A stretch of DNA of 64,000 nucleotides from Novosphingobium sp. FSW06-99 (GCF_001519065.1 NZ_KQ954254.1:376895-440894), one strand, 5' to 3'. Numbered from the stretch's first letter, positions 53,700 through 63,365 are shown. The notes: generated by a model from the letters alone, not told the origin. Numbers and translations are program-made.

Positions 53700-54586
53700 T
53701 GGCCACGCTGGTCCTCCAGCCCCGGTTGATGGTGGGCAGTGGGTGGGATCACTTCGCGCTGCTCGATTCGGGGCACGGGCGCAAGCTGGAGCGCTATGGC
53801 CCGCACCGGTTTATCCGGCCCGAGCCACAGGCGCTGTGGAGCCCGCGGCTGGCCGACTGGTCGGCCGATGGCGAATTCATCCCCGGTTCGGACGAAGACG
53901 GCGGCGGGCGCTGGCATTTTCATCGCCCGGTGCCGCGTGATGGCTGGCCGCTGGCGCGCGACGAGGTGCGGTTTACCGCCGCGTGCACGCCGTTTCGGCA
54001 TCTGGGGTTCTTTCCCGACATGGCCCCGGTGTGGGACTGGATGGGCGAACGGCTGGCCGGATGCACCGATGCCGCCACGCTCAACTTGTTCGGCTATACC
54101 GGGGTCGGCACGTTGTCGCTGTCTCGCTTCGGCCCGGTCACCCATGTCGATGCGTCGAAGAAATCGGTGGCGCAGGCGCGCGTCAATGCCGCGCTGTCGG
54201 GGATGGAGGCACGCCCAATTCGCTGGATCGTCGACGACGCGGTCAAGTTTACCGCGCGCGAAGTGCGGCGCGCGCGGCGCTATGACGGGATCATTCTCGA
54301 TCCACCCAAATTCGGGCGCGGACCCGATGGCGAAGTGTGGCGGCTGGAAGATGGCCTGCCCGGCCTGATCGCCGATTGCGCGCAAGTGCTGGACAAACAC
54401 AGCCGCTTCCTGTTCTTGACGGTCTATGCCGTGCGGATGTCGTCGCTGGCGCTGGCCGGGTTGCTGAACGAGGCGTTGCAGCACTTGCCCGGCACGATCG
54501 AGCATGGCGATCTGGGCGTTACCGAAACGGGCGAAAACCCCCGTGTGTTGCCAACGGCGATCTTTGCACGCTGGTCGGGCGATTAG
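53699..54586 (+). CDS. Class I SAM-dependent methyltransferase, RlmI-like
   Basis: The 295-residue protein has a SAM-binding core with NLFGYTGVGTLSLSRFG, VTHVDASKKSVAQAR and the catalytic-site ILDPPKFGRG (DPPxF), features of the RlmI/RlmK rRNA methyltransferases. The usual N-terminal PUA domain is absent, so its target may differ. It shares one base with thrC and precedes folB. Confidence 0.88.
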   Translation: MATLVLQPRLMVGSGWDHFALLDSGHGRKLERYGPHRFIRPEPQALWSPRLADWSADGEFIPGSDEDGGGRWHFHRPVPRDGWPLARDEVRFTAACTPFRHLGFFPDMAPVWDWMGERLAGCTDAATLNLFGYTGVGTLSLSRFGPVTHVDASKKSVAQARVNAALSGMEARPIRWIVDDAVKFTAREVRRARRYDGIILDPPKFGRGPDGEVWRLEDGLPGLIADCAQVLDKHSRFLFLTVYAVRMSSLALAGLLNEALQHLPGTIEHGDLGVTETGENPRVLPTAIFARWSGD

Positions 54587-54597
54587 AGGAGATTATG

Positions 54598-55044
54598 ATG
54601 GCCGAAATCGCCGTTTTGCGCGGGCATGATGCTGGACAAAGCCACCACCCGGTGTCAGAGGCCCGCGCCGTGCAAGACAGTCTGATCCTCGAAGTCGCCA
54701 ATATCGAAACCGACGTGCTGACCGGGATTTACTCGGAAGAGACCGGACGGCCGCAACCCTTGCGCATATCGATCTGCGTGGCGCTGGCGCCCGAGGCGCA
54801 CTTTTCGCCCGACACGCCGCTGGCCGCCAGCAAGAACTATATGGATCTGAAATTCGCGGCGACGCGCGGATTGCCGCAGGGCGTGCATTTCACACTGATC
54901 GAATCGATCGGTGACCACATCGCCGAAACGCTGTTCGTACAGGATGCGCGGATCGAACGCGTGACGGTGAAGATCGTCAAGCTGGCGATCAGCGAAGCGG
55001 GCGAAGAGATCGGCATGACGCTGACCCGGCATCGGCGGGGATGA
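54598..55044 (+). CDS. folB: Dihydroneopterin aldolase family protein
   Basis: The 148-residue protein has the FolB pattern (LEVANIETDVLTGIYSEE, TPLAASKNYMDLKFA, LIESIGDHIAETLF, ERVTVKIVKLAI). It would act in folate synthesis, releasing glycolaldehyde from dihydroneopterin. The double ATG at 54595/54598 follows AGAGGAG; the second has the better spacing. The next gene, an SDR, overlaps by 4 nt. Confidence 0.9.
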   Translation: MAEIAVLRGHDAGQSHHPVSEARAVQDSLILEVANIETDVLTGIYSEETGRPQPLRISICVALAPEAHFSPDTPLAASKNYMDLKFAATRGLPQGVHFTLIESIGDHIAETLFVQDARIERVTVKIVKLAISEAGEEIGMTLTRHRRG

Positions 55045-55817
55045 TGCGCGCGGGCGATCGGCCCCTGGCGCTGATAACCGGCGGCTGGCGGCGTATCGGC
55101 GCGGCGATTGCCCGCAAACTGGCGCAGGCGGGCTACGATCTGGCGCTGCACGCGCACCACGAACACAGCTTTGACCCCGCCTTCGTCGCCGAACTCGCCA
55201 CGATCGGCGCGGCCGTGCATTCGCTCGCGGCGGATCTGGCCGATCAGGCGGCGGTCGACGCGCTGATCCCGGCGGCGATCGCGGCGGCGGGGCGTGTGCC
55301 GGTGCTGCTGGTGAATTGCGCCTCGGTGTTTCGCGATGACAGCGCGCAGACGTTCGATGCCGCCAGTCTCGACCTGCACTTTCGGGTAAATTGTCACACA
55401 CCGTTGCTGCTCACCCGCGCGCTGGCCGATGCGCTCGCCACCGTGGGCGGCGAAGGCGCGGTGGTGCATATCCTTGACCAGCGGATACGCAATCCAGTGC
55501 CCGACCAGATCAGTTATACGCTGTCGAAGCAGGCGCTCCATGCCTCGGTACGGACGCTGGCGCGGGCTCTGGCGCCGCGTGTGCGGGTCAACGCGGTGGC
55601 GCCGGGGCTGACGCTGCCGACCGACGATTACGACGATGTGCAGTGGGACCGACTGCGCGCGCTGATGCCGCTCGGCCGGCTGTCGACGCCCGACGATATC
55701 GCCGATGCGGTGCTGCACCTGGCCACGGCGCGCGCGACCACCGGCGAAACCCTGTTTGTCGATGGCGGATCGCACCTTGAATCTTACCCCCGCGACTTCG
55801 TATATCTGTCGCGGTGA
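55041..55817 (+). CDS. Short-chain dehydrogenase, pteridine reductase-like
   Basis: The 258-residue Rossmann protein has the coenzyme motif [18 protein letters not shown] (the R residues suggest NADPH), NCASVF, and the active site YTLSKQAL with Tyr and Lys. The GGWRRIG type loop is shared with FolM/pteridine reductases, and the position after folB supports a role in tetrahydropterin or folate reduction. It overlaps moaA by 4 nt. Confidence 0.85.
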   Translation: MMRAGDRPLALITGGWRRIGAAIARKLAQAGYDLALHAHHEHSFDPAFVAELATIGAAVHSLAADLADQAAVDALIPAAIAAAGRVPVLLVNCASVFRDDSAQTFDAASLDLHFRVNCHTPLLLTRALADALATVGGEGAVVHILDQRIRNPVPDQISYTLSKQALHASVRTLARALAPRVRVNAVAPGLTLPTDDYDDVQWDRLRALMPLGRLSTPDDIADAVLHLATARATTGETLFVDGGSHLESYPRDFVYLSR

Positions 55818-56839
55818 ACCTGTACCAACCCCTTGAGCCCGCTGCGGCCCCGCTGATCGACCGATTCGCCCGATCGATCACTTATCTGCGGCTGTCGGTT
55901 ACCGACCGCTGCGATCTGCGCTGTTCCTATTGCATGCCCGAACGCATGACCTTTCTGCCGCGCGCCGAAGTGCTGACGCTGGAAGAGCTCTATCTGGCGG
56001 CGCGCGCGTTCATGGCGCGCGGTGTGCGCAAGATCCGGCTGACCGGGGGCGAACCGCTGGTACGGCGCGACATGATCGATCTGGTGCGCGCGCTGGGCCG
56101 CCATGTCGGGCATGATCTCGACGAGCTGACGCTGACCACCAACGCCACGCGGCTGGCCGAATTTGCCGATGATCTGGCCGCTGCCGGGGTGCGGCGGATC
56201 AATGTCTCGCTCGATACGCTCGACCGCGCGCGGTTTGCCACGCTGGCGCGGCGCGACATGCTGGACGACGTGCTGGCGGGTATTGCCGCTGCGCGCGCGG
56301 CGGGGCTGGCGGTCAAGCTGAACACGGTGGCGCTCAAGGGCGTCAACGAAGACGAAATCCCCGATCTGGTGGCCTGGGCGCATGGCCAGGGCCACGCCAT
56401 CACGCTGATCGAGGTCATGCCGCTGGGCGATGTCGAAGCCGACCGATTCGACCATTATCTGCCGCTCGATGCGGTGCGCCGCACTTTGGAACAGCGCTGG
56501 ACGCTGGTGCCCAACGCCGCGCGCAGCGGCGGCCCGGCGCGCTATGTCGATGTGGCCGAGACCGGTGGGCGGCTGGGGTTCATCACGCCGTTGACCGGCA
56601 ATTTCTGCGCCGGGTGCAATCGCGTCCGGCTGACCGCAACCGGGCAACTGTTCATGTGCCTGGGCGGCGAGGGGCAGGTCGATCTGCGCGCCGCGCTGCG
56701 TGGCGACAATCGCGAGGCGGCGCTCGACGCGGCCTTTGCCCGCGCGATGGGCGAAAAGCAGGAACGCCACGACTTTGCCATTGCCGGGCCGGGGGGCAAG
56801 CCTCGGCTGGCGCGGCATATGTCGGTAACCGGCGGATGA
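55814..56839 (+). CDS. moaA: GTP 3',8-cyclase
   Basis: MoaA is the radical-SAM enzyme that starts molybdopterin synthesis. The 341-residue protein begins at GTG and has the first cluster motif CDLRCSYC, the SAM-binding [10 protein letters not shown] and the second cluster with [18 protein letters not shown]. The C-terminus ends in MSVTGG, close to the Gly-Gly that most MoaA proteins carry. It overlaps moaD. Confidence 0.97.
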   Translation: MNLYQPLEPAAAPLIDRFARSITYLRLSVTDRCDLRCSYCMPERMTFLPRAEVLTLEELYLAARAFMARGVRKIRLTGGEPLVRRDMIDLVRALGRHVGHDLDELTLTTNATRLAEFADDLAAAGVRRINVSLDTLDRARFATLARRDMLDDVLAGIAAARAAGLAVKLNTVALKGVNEDEIPDLVAWAHGQGHAITLIEVMPLGDVEADRFDHYLPLDAVRRTLEQRWTLVPNAARSGGPARYVDVAETGGRLGFITPLTGNFCAGCNRVRLTATGQLFMCLGGEGQVDLRAALRGDNREAALDAAFARAMGEKQERHDFAIAGPGGKPRLARHMSVTGG

Positions 56840-57081
56840 GCGCGCGGCTGGTGTTTCTGGGGCGACTCGAGGATCTGGCGGGCACGGCCGAAATGGCGGT
56901 GGAACCCGGACCGCTCGATCAGGTGCTGGCCGGATTGCCGCGCGAACTGGCGGTGGCGCTGCTGGTCGATCGGGTGCGCTTTGCGCTGAACGGGCGGCTG
57001 CTCGCCGAAAGCGGCGGGATTACGCTGGCCAGCGGGGACGAACTGGCATTTCTGCCGCCGGTCAGCGGGGGGCAGGGGTGA
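56836..57081 (+). CDS. moaD: Molybdopterin synthase small subunit MoaD, unusual C-terminus
   Basis: The 81-residue beta-grasp protein carries the MoaD pattern ([23 protein letters not shown]). In the family the chain ends in a free Gly-Gly that becomes the thiocarboxylate. Here the stop codon is two codons further on, and the protein ends in GGQG. Either the last two residues are removed, the last Gly is used, or the sequence has an error. It overlaps moaE by 4 nt. Confidence 0.85.
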   Translation: MSARLVFLGRLEDLAGTAEMAVEPGPLDQVLAGLPRELAVALLVDRVRFALNGRLLAESGGITLASGDELAFLPPVSGGQG

Positions 57082-57521
57082 TCGATGTCCGGCTGGCCGA
57101 GGCGCCGTTCGATCCGGCGGACGAGCTGACCCGGTTTACCGCCCGCGTGCCCGAAGCGGGCGGCGTGGTCAGCTTTCTGGGCAAAGTGCGCGCCGACAGC
57201 GGGGTCGAGGCGCTCGACATCCGCCACTATGCGCCGATGACACTGCCGGGATTTCGCGCGCTGGCACAGACCGCGCTGCGGCGTTGGCAGCTTGACGGGC
57301 TGCTGATCGTGCACCGCGTCGGCGAAATGGCGCCTGGTGCGCCGATCGTGCTGGTGGCCGGCGCCGCGCGCCATCGCCGCGATGCCTTTGCCGCCACCGA
57401 TTTCGTGATGGACCACCTCAAGGGCGAATCGTGGCTGTGGAAGCGCGAACGCACTGCCGCAGGCTGGCGCTGGATCGAACCGCGCGCGCAGGATCACGTC
57501 GATCGCGCCCGCTGGGGTTAA
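57078..57521 (+). CDS. moaE: Molybdopterin synthase large subunit
   Basis: MoaE transfers sulfur from MoaD to the precursor. The 147-residue protein has the family features [44 protein letters not shown] and the catalytic Lys in HLKGESWLWKRE. GTG start overlapping moaD. It ends the chain thrC-methyltransferase-folB-SDR-moaA-moaD-moaE. Confidence 0.96.
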   Translation: MIDVRLAEAPFDPADELTRFTARVPEAGGVVSFLGKVRADSGVEALDIRHYAPMTLPGFRALAQTALRRWQLDGLLIVHRVGEMAPGAPIVLVAGAARHRRDAFAATDFVMDHLKGESWLWKRERTAAGWRWIEPRAQDHVDRARWG

Positions 57522-58054
57522 TCGCCGATCACTTTGTGCAAGGCGGCGATTCGCGCGTCTTCTTCGGCCAGCATGCCGGCAACGGCATTGTCGGCATCGG
57601 TGACATCGGCATAGGTCGCATGGCTTGACGGCGTATTCGCCTCGGCCGACGATATCGCCGTCTTTCCGCGCAGCGCATCGAGATCGGCCAGCGTCTGGCG
57701 CGTTGCGCTGCGCGCGGCATCGAGCGCGCCCAGCGCGGTGGTCGCGGTGGCCCAGGCTTCGCTGCCGGTGGGCGCGCCGCGCGCGGCAGTCGCCAGCCGG
57801 TCGGCCTCGTCGGCGCTGTGCGAAAAGCTTTCATGTGCCCGCACCGCGTCGGCGGACAGCGCAGCGATCTGGTGCAGGATGGCGCTGTCGGCATGGCCCG
57901 GCGGTTGCGGCGCGGGGGTGGCGGGGGTGGTTGCGGCATAGGCCGCTTCGGCGGGACGCTGCGCCAGCGAGGGAAAGCGTGCCGTATCGGTGCACGCACC
58001 AAGCGTCAGGGCGAGCGCAAGCACGGGCAAACGAAGGGATGACAGGTCGGGCAT
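57518..58054 (-). CDS. Putative lipoprotein
   Basis: The 178-residue protein begins at ATG 58054 with a lipoprotein signal ([10 protein letters not shown]) and continues as an Ala-rich helical protein with heptad-like spacing ([30 protein letters not shown]). No enzymatic motif is visible. It may be a periplasmic coiled-coil protein. It is convergent with moaE and their stops overlap by 4 nt. Confidence 0.75.
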   Translation of the reverse strand: MPDLSSLRLPVLALALTLGACTDTARFPSLAQRPAEAAYAATTPATPAPQPPGHADSAILHQIAALSADAVRAHESFSHSADEADRLATAARGAPTGSEAWATATTALGALDAARSATRQTLADLDALRGKTAISSAEANTPSSHATYADVTDADNAVAGMLAEEDARIAALHKVIGD

Positions 58055-58090
58055 CGGCGTGCCATAGCATGTCGTGCAGCGACCGCCAGT

Positions 58091-58142
58091 GGTCGGGTGG
58101 GGGAGCGGGCCGGTGCCGACTTCCCGAAACACGCGTTTCGGG
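58091..58142 (+). repeat. Modular palindromic repeat, copy 1
   Basis: A 31-nt unit running from GGTCGGGTGGGGGAGCG to GGTGCCGACT occupies 58091-58121. It is directly followed by a small hairpin CCCGAAAC-ACGC-GTTTCGGG (58123-58142). The same 31-nt unit recurs twice at 59111-59188. The 308-nt gap between the lipoprotein gene and rplU holds this repeat plus the rplU promoter and leader. Confidence 0.85.
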
Positions 58143-58197
58143 TCAGGCACTCAGGTCGGTTGTTGTCGGCGCATTCGCGGTTCTTGCCGGGGTTATG

Positions 58198-58226
58198 TTG
58201 ACAGCAACGCCACATTCGATTATCGG
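58198..58226 (+). promoter_or_regulatory. Predicted promoter of rplU-rpmA
   Basis: TTGACA (58198-58203) and TATCGG (58221-58226) are 17 nt apart. Transcription from here would leave a leader of about 130 nt before rplU, a length seen for autoregulated ribosomal protein operons, though no L21-binding element is recognisable by eye. Confidence 0.5.
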
Positions 58227-58362
58227 CGCCGCTCTTTTGAGGAACTTCGCAATTTCGCGGGGTTTCGCCCAATTCCCGCTGTTTGCGATTCGCCATGGCC
58301 ATCCGGACCATGTCTTTCGCCGATATGGGTTGGTCAGGCATTTGAAACGGATAGCAGGAACC

Positions 58363-58659
58363 ATGTTCGCAATCGTGCGCACGGGCGGCAAACAGTATCG
58401 GGTCGCCGCCGGAGACAAGATCGCGGTCGAAAAGCTGGCGGGTGAAGCCGGCGAAACGATCACGCTGGGTGACATCCTCCTGGCCGGCAAGGATGGCGAA
58501 CTGGCCGATCCTGCGGCAGTGACGGTGTCTGCCGAAATCATCGCGCAGGCGAAGTCGGAAAAGGTGATCGTTTTCAAGAAGCGTCGCCGCCACAACTATC
58601 GCCGCAAGAACGGTCACCGCCAGCAGTTGACCCTGCTGCGCATCCTGTCCGTCGCCTGA
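58363..58659 (+). CDS. rplU: 50S ribosomal protein L21
   Basis: The 98-residue protein starts with [19 protein letters not shown] and ends with the basic tail [15 protein letters not shown], both typical of bacterial L21. The ATG at 58363 is the only start that fits the family length. rpmA follows after 27 nt. Confidence 0.98.
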   Translation: MFAIVRTGGKQYRVAAGDKIAVEKLAGEAGETITLGDILLAGKDGELADPAAVTVSAEIIAQAKSEKVIVFKKRRRHNYRRKNGHRQQLTLLRILSVA

Positions 58660-58686
58660 TTCGGCCAGATTTAGGAGCATTCTGAA

Positions 58687-58956
58687 ATGGCACACAAGAA
58701 AGCAGGCGGCTCGTCGCGCAACGGTCGCGATTCGCAGTCGAAGCGCCTCGGCGTTAAGAAGTTCGGCGGCCAGGACGTGGTTGGTGGCAACATCATCATT
58801 CGTCAGCGCGGCACGCGCGTCTATCCGGGCGTGAACGTCGGCCTGGGCCGCGATCACACCCTGTTCGCCACGGCCAATGGCCGCGTGCGTTTCCATTCGG
58901 GCAAGCTCGGCCGCAAATACGTATCGGTCGACGCGATGGCGGAAGCCGCCGAATAA
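58687..58956 (+). CDS. rpmA: 50S ribosomal protein L27
   Basis: The 89-residue protein is a standard L27 with [20 protein letters not shown] at the N-terminus and the [20 protein letters not shown] core. AGGAG lies 9 nt upstream of the ATG. The gene is followed by hairpins and a T-rich terminator. Confidence 0.98.
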   Translation: MAHKKAGGSSRNGRDSQSKRLGVKKFGGQDVVGGNIIIRQRGTRVYPGVNVGLGRDHTLFATANGRVRFHSGKLGRKYVSVDAMAEAAE

Positions 58957-59025
58957 GCGGATGGTCATATCGGGCCATCCTGACGGGATGGCCCTGCCGG
59001 TGGGCGCAACGCGCACCGGCTGATT

Positions 59026-59058
59026 GAGGGAGAGGGCCCCGCCCGTCTCCCTCTTTTT
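59026..59058 (+). terminator. Intrinsic terminator of rplU-rpmA
   Basis: GAGGGAGA and TCTCCCTC form the stem, extended by GGGC and GCCC, and are followed by TTTTT. A further hairpin without T run, GGGCCATCC with GGATGGCCC, lies just downstream of rpmA at 58972-58994. Confidence 0.75.
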
Positions 59059-59092
59059 GCGTCTCCCTCGTCCGTTGTCTTTGTGTCCTTGT

Positions 59093-59213
59093 CGAAGCTT
59101 GCGCTTCGAGAGTCGGCACCGGCCCGCTCCCCCACCCGACCATAGTACCCTATGGGTGGTCGGGTGGGGGAGCGGGCCGGTGCCGACTCTCCCAATTCGC
59201 CGCAGCGAATTGG
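59093..59213. repeat. Modular palindromic repeat, copies 2 and 3 in inverted orientation
   Basis: The 31-nt unit seen at 58091 appears reversed at 59111-59141 and forward at 59158-59188, so the pair can form a stem of more than 30 bp with a 16-nt centre. Each copy carries its own small hairpin on the same outer side: CGAAGC-TTGC-GCTTCG (59093-59108) and CCCAATTCGC-CGCA-GCGAATTGGG (about 59190-59213). Beyond them GTGTCCTTG and its inverse continue the symmetry. Confidence 0.85.
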
Positions 59214-59235
59214 GCAAGAACTCGCAAGGACACCC

Positions 59236-59281
59236 GATGCGTCCGGTTTGCGGCGCTGTTTGCCGCAAAACGGATGCATTC
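59236..59281. repeat. Imperfect long hairpin downstream of the repeat pair
   Basis: GATGCGTCCGGTTTGCGGC and its approximate inverse GCCGCAAAACGGATGCATTC face each other across a short loop. It belongs to the same 439-nt gene-free interval between rpmA and the acetyltransferase gene, which is filled by terminator and repeat elements. Confidence 0.55.
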
Positions 59282-59395
59282 GGCGCTTGTCGAAATAGCC
59301 TTGTCACCACAGGCGGTTAGCTGCTCGGCAAAGGGAATGTCCCGGCCGTACGGTTCGCCTGGATGGATGGGCGGGGCGGATGTAGGAGAACGCAC

Positions 59396-59875
59396 GTGTT
59401 CATTCGCAGCGAACGGCTGTTCTTGCGGCCGGCATGGCCAGAAGACTGGTCGGACATCCAGACTGCGCTTGGCGATCACGCCCATGTCCTGGCCGCACGG
59501 CCACAGGCGTGGCGCCACCCGCAATTCCTGATCACATTACCCGATCAGCATGGCGCACATGTGGTCGGCCTGATCTGTTTTGCGCCGTACCAGGGTGAAA
59601 CCGAATTGGGCGTATGGATCGCGCAGCACGCGCGCGGGCAAGGCTATGCCACCGAAGCGGCGCGCGCGGCGTTGACGCTGGCGCGCATGCTGGGGCATTG
59701 CCGGCTGGTCGCCAGCCCGATCGCCGATTGCCCCGCCAGTGCCCGTGTGCTGGCAGGGCTCGGGTTTGCGCCCACCGGCCAGCGACGCGGCCTGGCACGC
59801 GAAGTTCACGCGCTGGACTTGTGCGCACCCGCCGACGATCCGGTAGACCCGGACATGCTGCGACGCGCGGCGTAA
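59396..59875 (+). CDS. GNAT family N-acetyltransferase
   Basis: The protein starts at a GTG with GGAG 8 nt upstream and has 159 residues. The acetyl-CoA binding loop is ARGQGYATEAARAAL, preceded by ETELGVWIAQ, and the C-terminal ASARVLAGLGFAPTGQR matches the RimJ/RimL-like group. The substrate could be a protein N-terminus or a small amine; nothing nearby decides. Confidence 0.9.
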   Translation: MFIRSERLFLRPAWPEDWSDIQTALGDHAHVLAARPQAWRHPQFLITLPDQHGAHVVGLICFAPYQGETELGVWIAQHARGQGYATEAARAALTLARMLGHCRLVASPIADCPASARVLAGLGFAPTGQRRGLAREVHALDLCAPADDPVDPDMLRRAA

Positions 59876-59920
59876 CACCGAACTTCGCGATTCCTTGCCA
59901 TTTTCGGCCATCGGGCTTAG

Positions 59921-59948
59921 GCGGATCGATCTGGCGGGATCGATCCGC
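59921..59948. promoter_or_regulatory. Inverted repeat upstream of the TetR gene
   Basis: GCGGATCGATC-TGGCGG-GATCGATCCGC has perfect 11-bp arms with a 6-nt spacer and ends 21 nt before the TetR start. It is the likely autoregulatory operator. Confidence 0.7.
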
Positions 59949-59969
59949 CGGGTCGCATCAACAGGTCCA

Positions 59970-60542
59970 ATGGCAACTCGCAAGCGTCTCAGTCCCGAAG
60001 AAAGCCGCACCACCGCGCTGGAGGCAGCGCGTCTGCTGTTGATCGAGGATGGGCCGCAGGCGGTGACGCTCAAGGCGGTGTCGGCGATGATCGGCCGCAC
60101 CCATGCCAACCTGTTGCACCATTTCGGATCGGCCGCCGGATTGCAGAGCGAACTGGCGCGCCATCTGACCGGAACGATCTGCGCCCGCATCCGCGAGGCC
60201 GTGCTGGCCAGCCGGTCGGGCATGGGCAGCCCGCGTGATGTGGTCGATCTGACGTTCGATGCGTTCGATCGCGAAGGCGCGGGCGCGCTGGCATCGTGGA
60301 TGCTGGTGACGGGCAACAAGGATGCGCTCGATCCGATTGTCGAAACGATCCACGATCTGGTGGTCGATCTCGACGAATTCGGCGGGGAAAAGCGGCGTGA
60401 CAACACGCTGGCGCTGACTCTGATGGCGCTGGGCGATGCCTTGCTGGGCGGACCGCTCAGCCGTGCGCTGGAACTGCCGCGCCATGCCGCGCGCGATCGC
60501 GCCGAACAGATGCTGCGCGAATCGCTCGAAGACGAGTGCTGA
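59970..60542 (+). CDS. TetR family transcriptional regulator
   Basis: The ATG at 59970 with CAGG upstream gives 190 residues. The N-terminal HTH is ALEAARLLLIEDGPQAVTLK and AVSAMIGRTHANLLHHFGS, the rest is the helical ligand-binding domain. Its palindromic operator lies directly upstream. The regulated genes are not obvious; the gene abuts convergent ygfZ. Confidence 0.92.
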   Translation: MATRKRLSPEESRTTALEAARLLLIEDGPQAVTLKAVSAMIGRTHANLLHHFGSAAGLQSELARHLTGTICARIREAVLASRSGMGSPRDVVDLTFDAFDREGAGALASWMLVTGNKDALDPIVETIHDLVVDLDEFGGEKRRDNTLALTLMALGDALLGGPLSRALELPRHAARDRAEQMLRESLEDEC

Positions 60543-61277
60543 TCAGGCCAGTTCCATCCAGGACGGCGGGGTGGCGATATCTTCCACCCGCAGATGATCG
60601 ACCGCCAGGTCCAGCGCCGGATAGGCGGCACGCTGCCGATCGGGGCGCGATTGCGCGATCGGCACGACCACCAGCCGCCGGTTGACCTTTTGCCGCCAGT
60701 TCATCCGCGCGGTGTTTTCCTGGCCGACATAGCAGCCCTTGGTAAAGCTGACCCCGTTGAGATCGGCGGCATTGGTTTCCAGCCACAGCGTCGCGTCGCT
60801 GCCGAGTTCGGCCAGTCCCTCGGTCACCCCCAGCGCCAGCCGGTGCGCCAGCCAGGCGGCGTCGGCGGGCTGGTCGTGATCGCCGACCGGGGCGATCCAG
60901 CGCCAGCCGAGGCCGGGCAGGCGCGGGTCGGGCACAGCGTGCGCGGCGGTGTCGGCCTGCCAGAACACGCCCAGCGTATCGTCGCGCGCGATCGCGATCT
61001 TGCGGCGCAGGCGATACAGTGTCAGCCGCCGTACCAGCGCATCGGCCGATGCGGCCTCGCAATCGATCAGCAGCGAGGCGCCATCGCGCCAGACCAGAAA
61101 ATCGAACAGCGCCTTGCCTTGCGCGGTCAACAACCCGGCCCACACCGGCAGCGCCCCGGTCACGTCATTGGTCACCAGCCCTTGCAAAAAGGCGGCGACA
61201 TCTTCCTGATCGTCGAGCGGGGACAGGCGCACCACGGCGCGGTCGAACAGGCGGGGGCCAGGTTGGGTGATCGGCAT
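60543..61277 (-). CDS. ygfZ: Folate-binding protein YgfZ (iron-sulfur cluster maturation)
   Basis: YgfZ uses tetrahydrofolate to assist repair or assembly of some Fe-S enzymes. The 244-residue protein has the signature KGCYVGQENTARM and an N-terminal GcvT-like domain (FLQGLVTNDV). The ATG at 61277 fits the family length; the frame is open upstream because it is antisense to pyrC. MoaA in this window is an Fe-S client candidate. Confidence 0.93.
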   Translation of the reverse strand: MPITQPGPRLFDRAVVRLSPLDDQEDVAAFLQGLVTNDVTGALPVWAGLLTAQGKALFDFLVWRDGASLLIDCEAASADALVRRLTLYRLRRKIAIARDDTLGVFWQADTAAHAVPDPRLPGLGWRWIAPVGDHDQPADAAWLAHRLALGVTEGLAELGSDATLWLETNAADLNGVSFTKGCYVGQENTARMNWRQKVNRRLVVVPIAQSRPDRQRAAYPALDLAVDHLRVEDIATPPSWMELA

Positions 61278-61316
61278 GGGTGACAGATAGGGGCTGTGGT
61301 GCGTATGGGAAAGCCC

Positions 61317-62354
61317 ATGACCACGACTCTTACCATCCGCCGCCCCGATGACTGGCATGTCCACTTGCGCGATGGCGCCGTGCTGGCGGGGGTGGCACCG
61401 TTCACTGCGCGCCAGTTTGCCCGCGCGATCGTCATGCCCAATCTCAATCCGCCGATGACCGATGTGGCAGGGGTTGCCGCCTATCGCGCGCGAATCGCGG
61501 CGGCACTGGGCGAGACGAGCGGGTTTACCCCGCTGATGACGCTCTATCTGACCGATGCCACCGATCCCGACGAAGTGGCGCGCGGCTTTGCGCAAGGCGT
61601 GTTCGTTGCCGCCAAGCTGTATCCTGCGCATGCCACCACCGGATCGGCGCACGGGGTCACCGATATCGCGCGGATCTATCCGGTACTCGAACGTATGGCT
61701 GCGATCGGCATGCCGCTGCTGATCCATGGCGAAGTGACCGATGCGCATGTCGATATCTTTGACCGCGAGGCGGTGTTCATTGATCGCACGCTGACCCGGC
61801 TGATTGCCGATCTGCCCGATCTGCGCGTGGTGTTCGAACATATCACCACCGCCGAAGCGGCCGATTTTGTCGCCGGTGCCGGGCCCAACGTGGCGGCGAC
61901 GATCACCCCGCAACACTTGCATATCAACCGCAACGCCATGCTGGTCGGCGGCATCCGCCCGCATGCCTATTGCCTGCCCGTGGCCAAGCGCGAACATCAC
62001 CGGCTGGCCTTGCGCAAGCTGGCGACATCGGGTTTTGACCGGGTGTTCCTGGGCACCGACACCGCACCGCACGCGCAACATCTGAAAGAGGCGGCGTGTG
62101 GCTGCGCAGGGATTTTCAACGCCCCGTTTGCGCTCGAAAGCTATGTCACGGTGTTCGACGAAGAAGGCGCGCTCGACCGATTTGAGGCCTTTGCGTCGCT
62201 GAACGGCCCGGCTTTCTATCGCTTGCCGGTCAATCCCGGCACGGTCACGCTGGTGCGCGAACCGGTTACCGTGCCCGCCAGCTATGACTGCAACGGCACC
62301 ACCGTGGTGCCGTTTCATGCGGGTGAAACGCTTAGCTGGCGGCTGGTGGATTGA
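61317..62354 (+). CDS. pyrC: Dihydroorotase
   Basis: PyrC closes the dihydroorotate ring in pyrimidine synthesis. The 345-residue enzyme has the zinc ligands in [10 protein letters not shown], the carboxylated Lys in [34 protein letters not shown] and [15 protein letters not shown]. The length matches E. coli-type class II dihydroorotase. Its 3' end overlaps convergent rarD by 23 nt. Confidence 0.97.
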   Translation: MTTTLTIRRPDDWHVHLRDGAVLAGVAPFTARQFARAIVMPNLNPPMTDVAGVAAYRARIAAALGETSGFTPLMTLYLTDATDPDEVARGFAQGVFVAAKLYPAHATTGSAHGVTDIARIYPVLERMAAIGMPLLIHGEVTDAHVDIFDREAVFIDRTLTRLIADLPDLRVVFEHITTAEAADFVAGAGPNVAATITPQHLHINRNAMLVGGIRPHAYCLPVAKREHHRLALRKLATSGFDRVFLGTDTAPHAQHLKEAACGCAGIFNAPFALESYVTVFDEEGALDRFEAFASLNGPAFYRLPVNPGTVTLVREPVTVPASYDCNGTTVVPFHAGETLSWRLVD

Positions 62355-63243
62355 GATAGCGGGTACGGCGCCACAAGTCCCAGACGAACAGCGCCACCGC
62401 GATCCAGATCAGCACGAAACAGGCCAGTTGCACCGGATCGAGCGCCTCGCCCAGCGCCACCCCGACCAGGAAAACGATCGTCGGCGCGGTGAATTGCAGA
62501 AAGCCCAGCGTGGATAGCGGCAGGTTGCGCGCGGCCACCGCAAACAGGATCAGCGGCACTGTCGTGGTCAGCCCGGTGGCGGCCATCAGCCACGCGGTCG
62601 TCCCGCCATGTGCGATGCGCAAGCCTTCGGGCGCTTGCGCCGCGATCAGCAGCCAGCCCAGCGCCACCGGAAACAGCACCATCGTCTCGACCGTCAGCCC
62701 GGTGATCGCGCTGACCGGGGTCAATTTTCGCACGAGGCCATAGAGCGCAAAGCTGCCCGCCAGCGACAGCGCGGTGCCCAGCATGTCGAGCGCGCCGACC
62801 AGCAGCAGCCCGATCCCCGCGCCGGCCAGCGCGACCGCCGCCCATTGGCGCCAGCCCAGCCGTTCGCGCAGGAACAGCGTGCCGATCAGCACATTGATCA
62901 ACGGGTTGATGTAATAGCCCAGGCTGGTCGCCAGCACGTGGCCATGGACCACCGCCGTCACATACAACGTCCAGTTGGTGGCGATCAGCAGCGCGCTGGT
63001 CACCAGCCGCGCGATCAGCCCCGGCTGGCGCAAGGTCTGCGCCAGATCGCCCCAGGTCTTGCCCAGAGCGATGAACAGCAGGCACAGCGGCAGCGAGAAC
63101 ATCACGCGCCAGGCGACCAGTTCGAACGGCGGCACATCGCGCAGCGCGTGGAACAGCAAGGGCATGAAGCCCCAGGCGATATAGGCCGCCAGACCGGCGA
63201 GCAGCCCGGGGCCAAAGCGATGCGAAGGGCTGGCGCGGTTCAT
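62332..63243 (-). CDS. rarD: RarD/EamA family transporter
   Basis: The 303-residue protein has about ten membrane segments and the RarD features [34 protein letters not shown] and [10 protein letters not shown], with an EamA repeat in the second half ([20 protein letters not shown]). The substrate is unknown. The ATG at 63243 is used; an open extension upstream has no ribosome binding site. Confidence 0.92.
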   Translation of the reverse strand: MNRASPSHRFGPGLLAGLAAYIAWGFMPLLFHALRDVPPFELVAWRVMFSLPLCLLFIALGKTWGDLAQTLRQPGLIARLVTSALLIATNWTLYVTAVVHGHVLATSLGYYINPLINVLIGTLFLRERLGWRQWAAVALAGAGIGLLLVGALDMLGTALSLAGSFALYGLVRKLTPVSAITGLTVETMVLFPVALGWLLIAAQAPEGLRIAHGGTTAWLMAATGLTTTVPLILFAVAARNLPLSTLGFLQFTAPTIVFLVGVALGEALDPVQLACFVLIWIAVALFVWDLWRRTRYLNPPAAS

Positions 63244-63365
63244 GCGCGGTGCTGTGGCAGGCGATTTTGTGTGCTGGCAACCCGAGGGTCGAAATTTTTT
63301 GCGAGTCGGCGTGCAAGGCGGCGCAGCATTCGGCATCTGTTCATATTGGAGGGTTTAAACATGAA

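Noticed and set aside
59093..59213. CRISPR array
   Set aside because: The repeats are few, inverted relative to each other, separated by about 1 kb or 16 nt, and no spacers or cas genes are present.
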